64,000 nt of DNA. Source: Planctomycetota bacterium (GTDB lineage: Bacteria; Planctomycetota; Planctomycetia; Planctomycetales; Planctomycetaceae). The notes beneath the pieces are model-generated. The model was not told the origin of the DNA and did no database searches. It worked only from the letters and a program-made list of their open reading frames with translations. The translations under genes were made by a program, and so were the position numbers. Location of the stretch: positions 40,690 to 104,689 of the forward strand of contig JAQBWV010000001.1 in assembly GCA_027624335.1 (NCBI GenBank). Reading direction: 5' to 3'. Numbering within the stretch: the first letter of the stretch is position 1; each line of letters begins with the position of its first letter. Positions 9,770 to 19,943 of the stretch are shown here, one piece after another.

Positions 9770-10552
9770 TCAACTTCCGATCAGTTCTCGCGCTTTCGCT
9801 GCGATGTCGTCCTGTCTCATCAACGTTTCTCCGACCAGAATGCCGCGGATTCCTGACTGCATTAATCGCTCGACATCTGACCGTTCTCGAATGCCGCTTT
9901 CACTGACGAGGTATGTCGAGGCAGGGACTCGCGCCGCGAGGTCGGTTGAATGTCGCAAGTCGGTGACAAATGTCTTCAGGTTCCGATTGTTGATGCCGAT
10001 CAGCGGAGCTTCAAGTTTGAGAACTCGGTCCAGGTTGTCCGGGTCGTAAACTTCGATCAGGCATTCCATGCCGAGTTCTGATGCGTAGAAGTAGAGGTCT
10101 CGCATCGTGCAGTCGTTGAGGCACTCGGCGATCAACAGAATGCAGTCTGCGCCGGCGACACGAGCTTCCAGAACCTGATATCGATCGAGAATGAAATCCT
10201 TTCGCATCACCGGAATCGAGACGCTGTTTCGAATCGCCGTCAGGTATTCGAGTCGCCCTTGAAAGTAGGGCTCGTCAGTGAGGCAGCTGATGCAGGCCGC
10301 TCCCGCTGATTCGTAAATTCTGGCGATTTCGACCGGGTCAAAGTTCTCACGAATCAGACCGGCTGACGGAGACGCTTTTTTCACTTCGGCAATCAGACCA
10401 ATTCCAGGAGCAGCATTGAGCGCAGCGAGAAAATCGCGAGGCGGTGGGGCATCAGTCAGTTGAGCCAGCAGTTTGACTTCGGGTCGCTGGCTTCGGGCGG
10501 ATTCGATTTCGCCGCGTTTTGTTTCGCAGATTTCGGAAAGGATATCCGACAC
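9770..10552 (-). CDS. trpC: Indole-3-glycerol phosphate synthase
   Basis: SDILSEICETKRGEIE..., IAEVKKASPSAGLIRENFDP, GADCILLIAECL, IGINNRNLKTF, VSESGI, GILVGETLM. GTG start at 10552 (261 codons including stop). Confidence 0.93.
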   Translation of the reverse strand: MSDILSEICETKRGEIESARSQRPEVKLLAQLTDAPPPRDFLAALNAAPGIGLIAEVKKASPSAGLIRENFDPVEIARIYESAGAACISCLTDEPYFQGRLEYLTAIRNSVSIPVMRKDFILDRYQVLEARVAGADCILLIAECLNDCTMRDLYFYASELGMECLIEVYDPDNLDRVLKLEAPLIGINNRNLKTFVTDLRHSTDLAARVPASTYLVSESGIRERSDVERLMQSGIRGILVGETLMRQDDIAAKARELIGS

Positions 10553-10801
10553 GTAGCATCTCCCTGGGAGGCCGATGTGTTGTGAGTTGAGATTCGGCAG
10601 AATCGACGACTTGAAGACTGAGTACACGTCCCTCGAAGAAAGGGTCGCAGATTCTGGAAATGCGTCTGGACGCACCACAGCGGCACGTGAATCGAAGGTC
10701 CGTCAAGTCGCATTCACGCTATATTCAAACCTCTATTCGTGGCGAGTGTGCTAGCGGGCAGTCAATAAACGAATCGTACTTCTGAGTCATGCCGCAGCGT
10801 G

Positions 10802-11908
10802 TTAACCGGTCCTTGTAGACGATGCACATTCGGACGCGATGGCGGTCTGGTACTCGTCGACCGTTAGTTCGACCATTCTTGTAACGTCGAACGCTTCGAT
10901 GACACGCTGCCTGGCGGCGCTGCCGATGGCTCGGGCTCGAACAGGATCCGCGAGTAGTTCCATCATTCGCTCTGCAAGGCGATCCGAGTCGGAGGCGGGG
11001 ACGACCAGTCCGGTTTCGCCGTCCTTGAGTATCGCGGTTACACCGCCGACTCCCGTTGCAATGACCGGTCGACCGAGCGCCATCGCTTCCAGCATCACTG
11101 TTCCTAATCCCTGCATCAGAGATGGCAGGCAGAAAATATCCATGGCCCGAATCGCCGATCGGAAATCGGGCAGATTGGTGATAAATGTAATGTGGTCGGT
11201 AAGTTTGAGCTGCCGGGCGAGGGCTCGCAGTCTTCGTTCTTCCGGGCCAGATCCGGCGATGAGGAATTCGACGTCGTTGCCAGCGTCGAGAACTTTGCGC
11301 GCGGCCTGAATGAAGAATGGAAACCCTTTTGAGTTTTCCAGCCGACCGGCGGTGCCGATGACTGGAATTCGCTGGCTGCCGAGCACTTCGGCGTTCTCGA
11401 ACAGGTCAGGAACCTGAACACCGCTGTGGATGACGGTGACGAGGTTTTCCTTGATTGACTGGCCATTAACCAGGGCGTCCCGCACAGAGTCACTGACTGC
11501 GATGATTCGCTGGAGACGCAATTTATTCGTGATGACGCGAGGTGGTGAGCCCTGGTGATCGTGCAGAGTAACGATGCAGGGAAGATTAAGTCGCTGTGAC
11601 AGGGCCAAACCAAATGACAGCGCGTGTCGGGATTGAACGTGGATCAGACTGGGCCGGTGAGCGGCTGCTTCCTGAGCAACCATTCCAGCGACGAACGGTC
11701 GAAAGACAGGCGATGACAACAACAGATACTCATGCGTCGGACACTTGGAACGTACGTCTTTGCGAAGAGAAGACACGTCCGGAGAAATAATCACAGGCGA
11801 GTAACCAAAGTCGGGTAGCAGCTCTGCCAGCCTCAACGTGTAGGAGCTGGTTCCACTCACCTGAAATGGGCCTGCCGCGAGGATTACAGTTCGCGAGTCG
11901 GTACTCAT
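10802..11908 (-). CDS. Glycosyltransferase family 4 protein
   Basis: GTAGRLENSKGFPFFIQAARKVL, EFLIAGSGPEERRL, FCLPSLMQGLGTVMLEAMALGRPVIATGVGGV. Confidence 0.92.
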   Translation of the reverse strand: MSTDSRTVILAAGPFQVSGTSSYTLRLAELLPDFGYSPVIISPDVSSLRKDVRSKCPTHEYLLLSSPVFRPFVAGMVAQEAAAHRPSLIHVQSRHALSFGLALSQRLNLPCIVTLHDHQGSPPRVITNKLRLQRIIAVSDSVRDALVNGQSIKENLVTVIHSGVQVPDLFENAEVLGSQRIPVIGTAGRLENSKGFPFFIQAARKVLDAGNDVEFLIAGSGPEERRLRALARQLKLTDHITFITNLPDFRSAIRAMDIFCLPSLMQGLGTVMLEAMALGRPVIATGVGGVTAILKDGETGLVVPASDSDRLAERMMELLADPVRARAIGSAARQRVIEAFDVTRMVELTVDEYQTAIASECASSTRTG

Positions 11909-11968
11909 TGGTTGATTCAGATCTCACGACATAAAAGAGTTCAACTCAGTCAACGTTCGCAGAGATAT

Positions 11969-12727
11969 CTATGCGAATTGTCCCGTCCATGAAAGTACCG
12001 ATCGAAAGAAGTCGGCGTACAGGTTTCCGACCTCCACATCACCCGCTCCGACAGCACATGCAGTGACTCGTTCTGTTCCCCAGTCGACCATCGGACCAAT
12101 CCAGTGAGGAGCCACATCAGTCGCCAGAGCTGCCGTTCGACCAGCGCCTTCTCTTCCGACGACGAGCAGCGGCTCCGCGGTTTGTTTCTGACAGCGTAAC
12201 GTGTCCCCGTCAAACTGCGCGTTGAATAGTACGGCTTCAAGAATTGTCAGGGCATCCAGCCTTGGAGAGAACCTGTTGAAGCCTCCAATGAGCGGCGGTC
12301 TTGTCGACCACGGCAAACCATCTGTGACAGGGTGCTTCGTGGCGGTTGGGCGAGCGAAGACGGGTTGATCGCAATTGCGGCGGTCATCGTTCTGTGAGAT
12401 CTCAACCGGAAGAGCGTTTCCAATGGGAGTGCCGTCCCAGTTACCACCCAGGCCGTGATATGACTCCCAGCCGCCGATCATCAGCAGGCCAGCTCCGGAC
12501 CGGACCTGTTCTATGATCTGGTTCTGCAATTGAGCGTCAGCCTGTGCGGCAGGATAGTCGCTGAAGATAAACAGGCTGCAGTTTGCCGGAACGTTCTCAT
12601 GACCGAGTCTGCGATCACTGGAGATGTAGGTGAAATCCCAGTTCCAGAGCGTCATCAGTCCGGCCAGGTAAGCAGCCGCTGAATCCAGCGAGGTGTCGCC
12701 ACAATATAGAATGTGATGCTTGTTCAC
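11969..12727 (-). CDS. Glutamine amidotransferase-like protein
   Basis: GTG start at 12727 gives (M)NKHHILYCGDTSLDSAAAYLAGLM...GAGLLMIGGWESYHGLGGNWDGTPIGNALPV; the listed start at 13021 overlaps the aminotransferase. Confidence 0.75.
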   Translation of the reverse strand: MNKHHILYCGDTSLDSAAAYLAGLMTLWNWDFTYISSDRRLGHENVPANCSLFIFSDYPAAQADAQLQNQIIEQVRSGAGLLMIGGWESYHGLGGNWDGTPIGNALPVEISQNDDRRNCDQPVFARPTATKHPVTDGLPWSTRPPLIGGFNRFSPRLDALTILEAVLFNAQFDGDTLRCQKQTAEPLLVVGREGAGRTAALATDVAPHWIGPMVDWGTERVTACAVGAGDVEVGNLYADFFRSVLSWTGQFA

Positions 12728-12741
12728 GGCGGATTCATGTC

Positions 12742-13977
12742 TTATTCGGCTTCGTCTGGACCCTGTTTCAGGCAACGAGCGATCTGTCGGACCGCCTGGC
12801 GCAGTCGCTGCACGTTCTCGACGATCGCCAGCCGCAGGTAACCTTCTCCTTCCGCCCCGAATCCGCCTCCGGGGCTCACGGCCACGCCAGCTTCTTCGAT
12901 CAGCTTCATCGAGAAATTGATCGAACCCATCTCGCACCACGGTTCGGGGATCTTCGCCCAGACAAACATCGAAGCTTTCGGGGGATCGATTTCCCAGCCG
13001 AGCCGTTGCAGACCTTCGCATAATGCATCACGACGAACCTGGTACTCGGCCGACACTTCATCGACCGCAGCGTCGCAGTGCCGCAAGGCGACGATCGCCG
13101 CGATCTGAGCCGCCTGAAAAATTCCGTAGTCGTAATAACCCTTGATCGTGGCGAGAGCCCGGACCATCTCATGATTGCCGGCACAGAATCCGACTCGCCA
13201 TCCGGCCATGCTGTAGCCCTTGCTCATCGTCGTGAACTCGACGCCAACGTCTTTGGCACCAGGTGTCGACAGAAAACTTGGAGCCTTGTAGCCATCGAAA
13301 CAAATATCAGCGTAGGCGAAGTCGCTGATGACCATGAATCCGTACTTCTTCGCCAACGCGACCAGCCCGACATAGAAGTCCTGCTCGACGCAAGTCGTGG
13401 ACGGATTGTGAGGATAGTTGACGATGACGAGCTTTGGCGTCGGAAACAAATGCTCGCACGTGTAAGCGATTCGTTCGAGAAACTGCTGCGGATTTCGACA
13501 GTCCAGACTGATCACGTTGCCGGCTGCCAGCACGACGGCGTAAACGTGAATCGGAAAACTGGGCGACGGCACGATGGCGGTGTCCCCAGGCCCCATCAGC
13601 GCCAGGCACAAATGGCTGAAACCTTCCTTGGACCCCAGGCAGGCGATGATTTCGCTGTTCGGGTCGAGCTGGACGTCGTACTTTTTCCGGTAGCGAGCGG
13701 CGACTTCCTTACGCAGGTTGCCGATCCCATTGGACACCGAGTACCGATGGTTCTTCGGGTCCTTGATCGCTTCTGCGAGTTTTTCTGTGATGAGCGGGTG
13801 GGGACCTTCGGTTGGGTTGCCCATGCCGAGATCGATGACGTCGACTCCAGCGACTCGTTTTTCATACTTGAGCTTATTGATCTTGCCGAACATGTACGGC
13901 GGCAGTCGTTTCAAGCGATCTGCAACCGGGATGGTGAATGGCTGATCTTCAAAAGGAACTTCTGATTCGCTGCGCAT
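12742..13977 (-). CDS. Class I/II PLP-dependent aminotransferase (alanine / LL-diaminopimelate-type)
   Basis: [63 protein letters not shown]. Confidence 0.92.
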   Translation of the reverse strand: MRSESEVPFEDQPFTIPVADRLKRLPPYMFGKINKLKYEKRVAGVDVIDLGMGNPTEGPHPLITEKLAEAIKDPKNHRYSVSNGIGNLRKEVAARYRKKYDVQLDPNSEIIACLGSKEGFSHLCLALMGPGDTAIVPSPSFPIHVYAVVLAAGNVISLDCRNPQQFLERIAYTCEHLFPTPKLVIVNYPHNPSTTCVEQDFYVGLVALAKKYGFMVISDFAYADICFDGYKAPSFLSTPGAKDVGVEFTTMSKGYSMAGWRVGFCAGNHEMVRALATIKGYYDYGIFQAAQIAAIVALRHCDAAVDEVSAEYQVRRDALCEGLQRLGWEIDPPKASMFVWAKIPEPWCEMGSINFSMKLIEEAGVAVSPGGGFGAEGEGYLRLAIVENVQRLRQAVRQIARCLKQGPDEAE

Positions 13978-14287
13978 GGGAGTAGACCCTGGTTGATAAG
14001 TTGGTTTCCCACCCGGGAACGTGGGGGATTCTAGCAGCCCCTGAAATCCGTGAAAGCAAAGCATTGATGTCTACGGGTTTCATTGATCGATGAGCCAGGC
14101 AAGCGAGGTCTCGCAACACAGCCGGCAGTTACTTTTCGTGACACGGGCCAGCCGGCAAGTGTTCAGCCCGGAAGCAACAGCTATACTCGCGCCGCTTCAT
14201 GTTCGGAATACGAAGTGGCAAACTCTACGTTTGTCGTCAGAAAGCCTTCCATCCTCGACCTTTTTCGCTCTCCGGGAGTACTCGACC

Positions 14288-15388
14288 GTGTCGCAGTCTT
14301 TGATTGGAACTCACAAGCTGGAACTCGATACTCCGATTCTTTGTATCGACCTCGACATAATGGATTCGAACATGAAAAGCATGTCCGATTTCATTCAGTC
14401 CCGAGGCAAAGAATGGAGGCCTCATCAGAAGTGCCACAAGACCCCCGCGATCGCCTGGAAACAAATGGAATACGGAGCGACCGGTGTTACCTGTGCCAAA
14501 GTTTCCGAAGCCGAAGTGATGGCCGCAGCCGGAATCGAAGACATCCTCATCGCGAACATGATTGTCGGTCGCCAGAAGGTCGAACGAGTTGCAGCATTGT
14601 GTCAACACGCCGACCCGATCATTGCCGTCGACCATTTCGCACAGGTCGAACCACTGGCCGCTGCCTGCCACGCTCGGGGTGTTCTTTGTCGCGTCATCAT
14701 TGAAGTCAACATTGGTTTGAACCGAGTCGGCTGTCGTCCGGGGAACGATACCCAGGAACTGGCTCAGGCGATCAACCGATTGGATGGCGTCGACCTGGTC
14801 GGCATCATGGGCTACGAAGGGCACCTGCTGCGAATTGAAGATCCCGTCGAGAAGCGAGAGAAGATCGAGCACGCCATCAATGTGCTCAAGGTGTGCCGAG
14901 ATCGTTTGCTGGACGACAACCTGGACTGTTCGATCGTCAGTGCCGGAGGGACGGGATCCTATCAGATTACGTCAGATTGCGATGGGGTGACCGAACTCCA
15001 GGCCGGTGGTGGAATCTTCGCCGACCCATTTTACCGGAATCAGTGTGGGGTCGAAGGCCTTGAATACGCTTTGACCGTCCTGGCGACTGTCGTCAGCCGC
15101 CCGGCTCTGGATCGAGCGGTTCTGGACAGCGGTCGAAAGACGCACTATCCGGATCTGGAAAAACCAATCGTCAAAGGTCATCCCGGCGCGACGGTCACGC
15201 ATGTCAGCGCAGAACACTGCCAGCTTGAACTGGAAGGCGAGTCGCGCAACCTGAAGATCGGCGACAAGGTCGAACTGGTTGTCGGCTACGCGGACTTCAC
15301 GACAGTCATGCACGACGCGTTTTACGGGTTCCGCAATGATATTCTGGAGGTCGTCTGGCCCATCGCCGGTCGAGGAAAACTGCAGTAA
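14288..15388 (+). CDS. DSD1-family / D-threonine aldolase-type PLP-dependent enzyme
   Basis: LDTPILCIDLDIMDSNM...RPHQKCHKTPAIA..., VSAGGTGSY, ELQAGGGIFAD; in-frame GTG start at 14288. Confidence 0.87.
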   Translation: MSQSLIGTHKLELDTPILCIDLDIMDSNMKSMSDFIQSRGKEWRPHQKCHKTPAIAWKQMEYGATGVTCAKVSEAEVMAAAGIEDILIANMIVGRQKVERVAALCQHADPIIAVDHFAQVEPLAAACHARGVLCRVIIEVNIGLNRVGCRPGNDTQELAQAINRLDGVDLVGIMGYEGHLLRIEDPVEKREKIEHAINVLKVCRDRLLDDNLDCSIVSAGGTGSYQITSDCDGVTELQAGGGIFADPFYRNQCGVEGLEYALTVLATVVSRPALDRAVLDSGRKTHYPDLEKPIVKGHPGATVTHVSAEHCQLELEGESRNLKIGDKVELVVGYADFTTVMHDAFYGFRNDILEVVWPIAGRGKLQ

Positions 15389-15390
15389 CG

Positions 15391-15695
15391 GGAACGTGTC
15401 CGAAACAAGTTCCCGATTTGTGAAGCACGAAATACGCCGGAGGCGTTTCACAACAAAGCCTGGGGTAAGCCGCGCAGCGGTGCCACCCCAGGAATCTGGA
15501 TTCGAGGAACACCAACCCTGAAGGGGTTGGACAACCGCCGATTGTCGGTTAACGGTTGTGGAACCCTTTCAGGGTTCAGAGGCGGTTCGATTCTCACCTG
15601 GGGTGAGCGGCTACGCCGCTTACCCCAGGCTTTGTTGTGTAACGCTTTCAGCGTACACAGCGAAGTGAATCGGAAAGTTATTCTGGACACGTTCC
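15391..15695. repeat. Triple-nested palindromic element (REP/MITE-like)
   Basis: Outer arms 15391-15418 / 15668-15695 (terminal 11 bp GGAACGTGTCC / GGACACGTTCC perfect); middle arms 15435-15492 / 15597-15653; inner arms about 15512-15537 / 15551-15577. Confidence 0.9.
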
Positions 15696-15749
15696 TGAGG
15701 GTCAGTTCACGCTTCCTTAATTGGGCCGACGCTTTCATCGTTTGCGGCA

Positions 15750-16985
15750 TTATTTGCCGATGCAGTACAGATTCTTCGTAGAGCGAATGAAGAACTGGCC
15801 GCCGCTGGGAGTGATCGAGGAACGGAATATTTCTTCGTCGTTCTTCAGCAGGTTGCAGCGGTTGACAATCTTTGGCGTGTCAGCAGGTTCAATGACGATG
15901 GCTTCTCCGCCGTCTTCGATGAAGGCGACAAGGCCATCGTAGGCGATCGGGCTTGCAGTCACCGTGCCACCGATGCGTTCCTGCCAGAGTTCTTCGCCCG
16001 TGGTGGCGTTGTAACAGCTGAGGATTCCACCTTTCATGCTCATGAGAAGCAGATAGTTGCCGACAATGATCGGCGACGGCAGGTCGCGACCTTTGCGAGG
16101 TTTGCTCCATACAACATTGCTGGCCGTGACGTCGCCCGAACCGCCAGGACGGACGGCGAAAGTGGCGGGACCTCGACCAGGAACGACGTACAGCAGGCCA
16201 TTAGCCTCAGTCACGGTTGGAGTGCCTCGACCGTTGGTGCCGGAGACTCTCCAGAACTCCTCTCCATTGGCAGGATCGTACGCCCTGATTCCCGTGTGCC
16301 CCTGAATGACGAGTTCTCGTCGGCTCGCGGCTTCAATCAGAATCGGACTGCTCCAGCCTCGCTGTTGCTCGCGGGGCGCCTGCCAGACGGTGTCGCCGGT
16401 CATTTTGTTGACCGCCAGCAGGAATCCCTTTTGGTCTGAGTCGCAATTCTGAATCAGAAGATCGTCGACAAGCAGCGGACTGGCTGCCGTTCCCCAGGGG
16501 CCAGGGAATTCGCCCAGGTCTCTGTTCCACAGCTGTTTACCATCCAGAGTCAGGCAGAACAGACCTCCGCCTTGTCCGAAAAATACCCACAAACGTTCTC
16601 CGTCGGTCGTGCAGGTCGACGACGCCCAGCCGTTCATGCTGTGAGACTCTTCGGCGGCACCTTTCCAGAGGCTGGTCTGCCAGACGATCGCTCCGCTGTT
16701 TCTGTCGATGCACAACGCGACTCGCTCAGTGCCGCGACCGAGTGCAGCTGTCAGAAAGAGCCTTTCGCCCCAGATAATCGGAGACGATTGCCCGTCGCCT
16801 GGCAGCGGCGTCGCCCACTTGACGTCGGCAGGGCTCCACGTGCGAGGGAACCCGGTTTCCGTCGAATGGCCATTTCGTTGCGGCCCTCGCCAGCCTGGCC
16901 AGTTGGAGTCGGCTGACGCCGTTCCAGAATCAAAAGTTGTGAGTGCAGAACACGCCAGCAGGACAAGAGTATTGAGTCGCAACAC
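15750..16985 (-). CDS. PQQ-like beta-propeller repeat protein, secreted
   Basis: Signal peptide; NWPGWRGPQRNGHSTETGFPRTW, repeated GxxxW blades; similar to the 61532 gene. Confidence 0.9.
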   Translation of the reverse strand: MLRLNTLVLLACSALTTFDSGTASADSNWPGWRGPQRNGHSTETGFPRTWSPADVKWATPLPGDGQSSPIIWGERLFLTAALGRGTERVALCIDRNSGAIVWQTSLWKGAAEESHSMNGWASSTCTTDGERLWVFFGQGGGLFCLTLDGKQLWNRDLGEFPGPWGTAASPLLVDDLLIQNCDSDQKGFLLAVNKMTGDTVWQAPREQQRGWSSPILIEAASRRELVIQGHTGIRAYDPANGEEFWRVSGTNGRGTPTVTEANGLLYVVPGRGPATFAVRPGGSGDVTASNVVWSKPRKGRDLPSPIIVGNYLLLMSMKGGILSCYNATTGEELWQERIGGTVTASPIAYDGLVAFIEDGGEAIVIEPADTPKIVNRCNLLKNDEEIFRSSITPSGGQFFIRSTKNLYCIGK

Positions 16986-17131
16986 AGCGGTTCTCCGAAT
17001 CTGGTGGGAATAGGTTGTTGAAGGGTTTGAGATCTCTCGCAGCCTGTGTCGAAGTGGAACAACTTAGCAGTGAGAAACGTTTGCCTGCGACAGGTCCTTA
17101 GCGTACGAGGCAAAAGAAGTCTCAGCACCGG

Positions 17132-17431
17132 TCAGTAACCATCACCGTCACATTCTTCGTCCAATTCATCGCCGGACTGCTGCTGTGCGATCATGTCGGC
17201 CGACAGCGGTTCGACGATTGCGTACTTGCCGTCACTCCAGCGGAGCAGATCGACATTGCGGCAGCGTTCGCTACAAAACGGAAAGTCCCTGGATTCGGTC
17301 GCGGCTGTCGCCGATAAGTTGCACTTACAGATGGGACACGATGGAAGTCGGACCACGACGGTTGTCTCCAGATCAAGCTGCGGTTTGCTGTCAGGATCGG
17401 TATCGATACGCCATCGTGCTGTGAGCGGCAA
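17132..17431 (-). CDS. yacG: YacG-like zinc-binding protein (DNA gyrase inhibitor family)
   Basis: CPICKCNLS...FPFCSERCRNVDLLRWSDGKYAI: two Cys pairs in YacG arrangement. N-terminal start uncertain. Confidence 0.78.
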   Translation of the reverse strand: MPLTARWRIDTDPDSKPQLDLETTVVVRLPSCPICKCNLSATAATESRDFPFCSERCRNVDLLRWSDGKYAIVEPLSADMIAQQQSGDELDEECDGDGY

Positions 17432-17728
17432 GTGTTTCGCGCAATAATCGCGGTCCCGATACTGCGATGAGCGATCTGGACTGCCTGCTCAGAACCGTGT
17501 CCGGAATGACTTCTCTGTTTCTGTAATTGAGATGCACGGAGAGTTGTCATCGCTGCAAAGGCTGAAATCCTGTGGCGAGTGCCGGGTTCCCGACTTTGCA
17601 GGAATAACAATACGCAATCGCGTAGCCATGGATGAAGAAGTAGTCATGAAATCGGGAAAGTAATTCGAAAGCGTTCTTCAGCGAGCTTTGTCGTTCACAG
17701 ACGTGTTGTGCAATACGGGGATTCTTTG

Positions 17729-19006
17729 ATGACGACGGATACCATTTTTCAGATGACCGGCTCAAACGTTCGATTCGGAGTCGGTGCGACGCGTGAGGTC
17801 GGGTGCGATCTTGCAGACATCGGCGCAAAGCGTGTGATGTTGATCATCGATCCCGCAGTCGTCGATCTCTACCCAGGGCAAACGGCGGTTGAGTCTTTGA
17901 GGGCTTCCGGGATCGAGTTCGAACTGTTCGACGCAGTCCGTTGCGAACCCACCGACACGTCGTTCCTGCAGGCGATCGATGTGGCGACGCGAGGTCGCTT
18001 CGACGCGTTTCTGGCGGTCGGAGGAGGCTCGACCATCGACACGGCCAAAGCAGCGAACCTCTATGCCAGCTGGCCGGCGGAGTTCACGGAGTACGTCAAT
18101 CCGACACTCGGCAAAGGCACGACGCCACCGGGACCGCTCAAGCCGCTGATCGCCGTTCCCACCACCGCAGGTACGGGTAGTGAAACAACGGCGGTTGCCG
18201 TGTTCGACTTTGCAAAGGAACGAGTCAAAACCGGAATCGCCAACAGGTACATGCGACCGATCCTCGGCGTTCTCGATCCCGAAAACACACGAACGTGTCC
18301 CAAAGAAGTCGCGGCGAGTGCTGGCCTGGACGTGCTGTCGCACGCGCTGGAGTCTTTCACGGCGCTGCCATTTCTCAGCCGGGAAAAGCCGGAGCGACCG
18401 TCCATGCGAACGGCCTATCAGGGTTCGAACCCGATCAGCGACGTCTGGGCCATGGAAGCGTTGCGGGTTGTCGCCGAATTCCTGCCGCGAGTGTTTCTGG
18501 ATTCGGACGACGAAGAAGCTCGCGGAAGAATGCTGCTGGGCTCGTCGTACGCAGGCACCGGATTCGGCAATGCGGGAGTTCATCTTCCCCACGCGATGGC
18601 GTACCCCGTCGCCGGGCAGGTCGAGAGCTATCTGCCGGCGGGCTACAACGCGGATCATGCGATGGTGCCTCACGGTACGTCGGTTATCGTTCACACGCCT
18701 GCGGTCTGTCGGTTCACGGCTCCTTCTGCACCGGCAAGGCATTTGCAGGCTGCTGCCGCTCTGGGGGCAGACATTGCCGGCGCATCGCCACACGATGCGG
18801 GAGAGATTCTGGCAGAGCGAATTGTCCACTTCATGAAACTAATGGAACAACCCGGCGGAATCGAAGAGTTTGGCTACGGCGAGAGTGACATTCCTCGACT
18901 TGTAGACGGGACGCTGGTGCAGGTTCGTCTGTTGAAACTATCACCACTCGACACAGGACCGGCTGAGCTGACCCAGCTCTTCCGTAATTCGCTGCGTTTG
19001 TATTAG
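17729..19006 (+). CDS. Iron-containing alcohol dehydrogenase, hydroxyacid-oxoacid transhydrogenase-like
   Basis: GVGATREVG, VGGGSTIDTAKAANLY, PTTAGTGSETTAVAVF, GFGNAGVHLPHAMAYPVAG, HAMVPHGTS. Confidence 0.88.
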   Translation: MTTDTIFQMTGSNVRFGVGATREVGCDLADIGAKRVMLIIDPAVVDLYPGQTAVESLRASGIEFELFDAVRCEPTDTSFLQAIDVATRGRFDAFLAVGGGSTIDTAKAANLYASWPAEFTEYVNPTLGKGTTPPGPLKPLIAVPTTAGTGSETTAVAVFDFAKERVKTGIANRYMRPILGVLDPENTRTCPKEVAASAGLDVLSHALESFTALPFLSREKPERPSMRTAYQGSNPISDVWAMEALRVVAEFLPRVFLDSDDEEARGRMLLGSSYAGTGFGNAGVHLPHAMAYPVAGQVESYLPAGYNADHAMVPHGTSVIVHTPAVCRFTAPSAPARHLQAAAALGADIAGASPHDAGEILAERIVHFMKLMEQPGGIEEFGYGESDIPRLVDGTLVQVRLLKLSPLDTGPAELTQLFRNSLRLY

Positions 19007-19057
19007 CGGCTACACGGACAACGAAGACTCCAGTCAGTAATTCAGAGAGGGTGTGAT

Positions 19058-19858
19058 ATGAGCAGGACGGTTTGGATCGCGTTTTTCGCAGCGATGAGTT
19101 TTTTCGTTGCGGGGTTTCAGAGTTCGACCGCGCAGGAATTCGGCATTGGAGAGATCGAGTTCTCAGGGGGTGAGTATGAGAAGGAAAAGTTCACGTACCT
19201 CATTCTTCAGCCCGCGAAGATTGAAAAGGGAAAGCAGTACCCACTCGTTTTCTTCCTGCACGGAGCCGGGGAACGCGGCAATGACGTGATGAAGCTGTTG
19301 CCGCATTTGCCGACTCAGATGTCATCACCCGAGTGGCAGGAGAAATTCCCCTGCTACATGGTGATTCCTCAATGTCGTGCGGATCGGATGTGGATGAATC
19401 AGCCCTGGGGTGAGAAAGAATTCAAACCGCTGGACGAAAAACCCAATGCTCAAATGCAGATGGCAATCGAGATTCTTCAACGATCTTTGGAGACGTTGCC
19501 AATCGATAGGAACCGAGTCTATCTGACAGGGTTGTCCATGGGCGGCTACGGTTCCTGGGAACTCGCGATGCGACGGCCAGAACTGTTTGCCGCAGTCGCT
19601 CCCGTCTGCGGAGGCGGTGATGAGTCAAAGGCGACGAGTCTTAAGGGCATTCCAATCTGGACGGCGCACGGCGACGCGGACACGGTCGTCTGGCCGGTGC
19701 GTACTCGCCGCATGGTTGAGGCGATCAAGGCCGCTGGCGGCGACGTGAAGTACACCGAGTACCCAGGCGTAGGGCACAACTCGTGGACTCGTTTTTACGC
19801 CGATCCAAAGGGAGTCATTCCATGGATGTTCCAGCAGGTTCGAAAGCCGAAACCGTAG
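19058..19858 (+). CDS. Secreted alpha/beta hydrolase (prolyl oligopeptidase/carboxylesterase-like)
   Basis: Signal peptide, YPLVFFLHGAGERGND, VYLTGLSMGGYGSWELA (GxSxG), PGVGHNSW. Confidence 0.9.
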   Translation: MSRTVWIAFFAAMSFFVAGFQSSTAQEFGIGEIEFSGGEYEKEKFTYLILQPAKIEKGKQYPLVFFLHGAGERGNDVMKLLPHLPTQMSSPEWQEKFPCYMVIPQCRADRMWMNQPWGEKEFKPLDEKPNAQMQMAIEILQRSLETLPIDRNRVYLTGLSMGGYGSWELAMRRPELFAAVAPVCGGGDESKATSLKGIPIWTAHGDADTVVWPVRTRRMVEAIKAAGGDVKYTEYPGVGHNSWTRFYADPKGVIPWMFQQVRKPKP

Positions 19859-19943
19859 GCTGAAAACACCGCACCCGTCGTTTGAAACTGTTTACTTCAG
19901 CAACATTTCACTTGTGGCCGAGAGAGGTATAGAAACTCGCAGC

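Noticed and set aside
13078-13965. 295-aa plus-strand ORF opposite the aminotransferase
   Set aside because: Antisense to a confidently assigned PLP aminotransferase.
15448-15781. ORFs 15448-15750 (-) and 15527-15781 (+)
   Set aside because: Mostly translation of the nested palindromic repeat on each strand.
17762-18829. 355-aa minus-strand ORF opposite the iron-containing dehydrogenase
   Set aside because: Arg-rich, low-plausibility sequence; the sense strand is a confident dehydrogenase.
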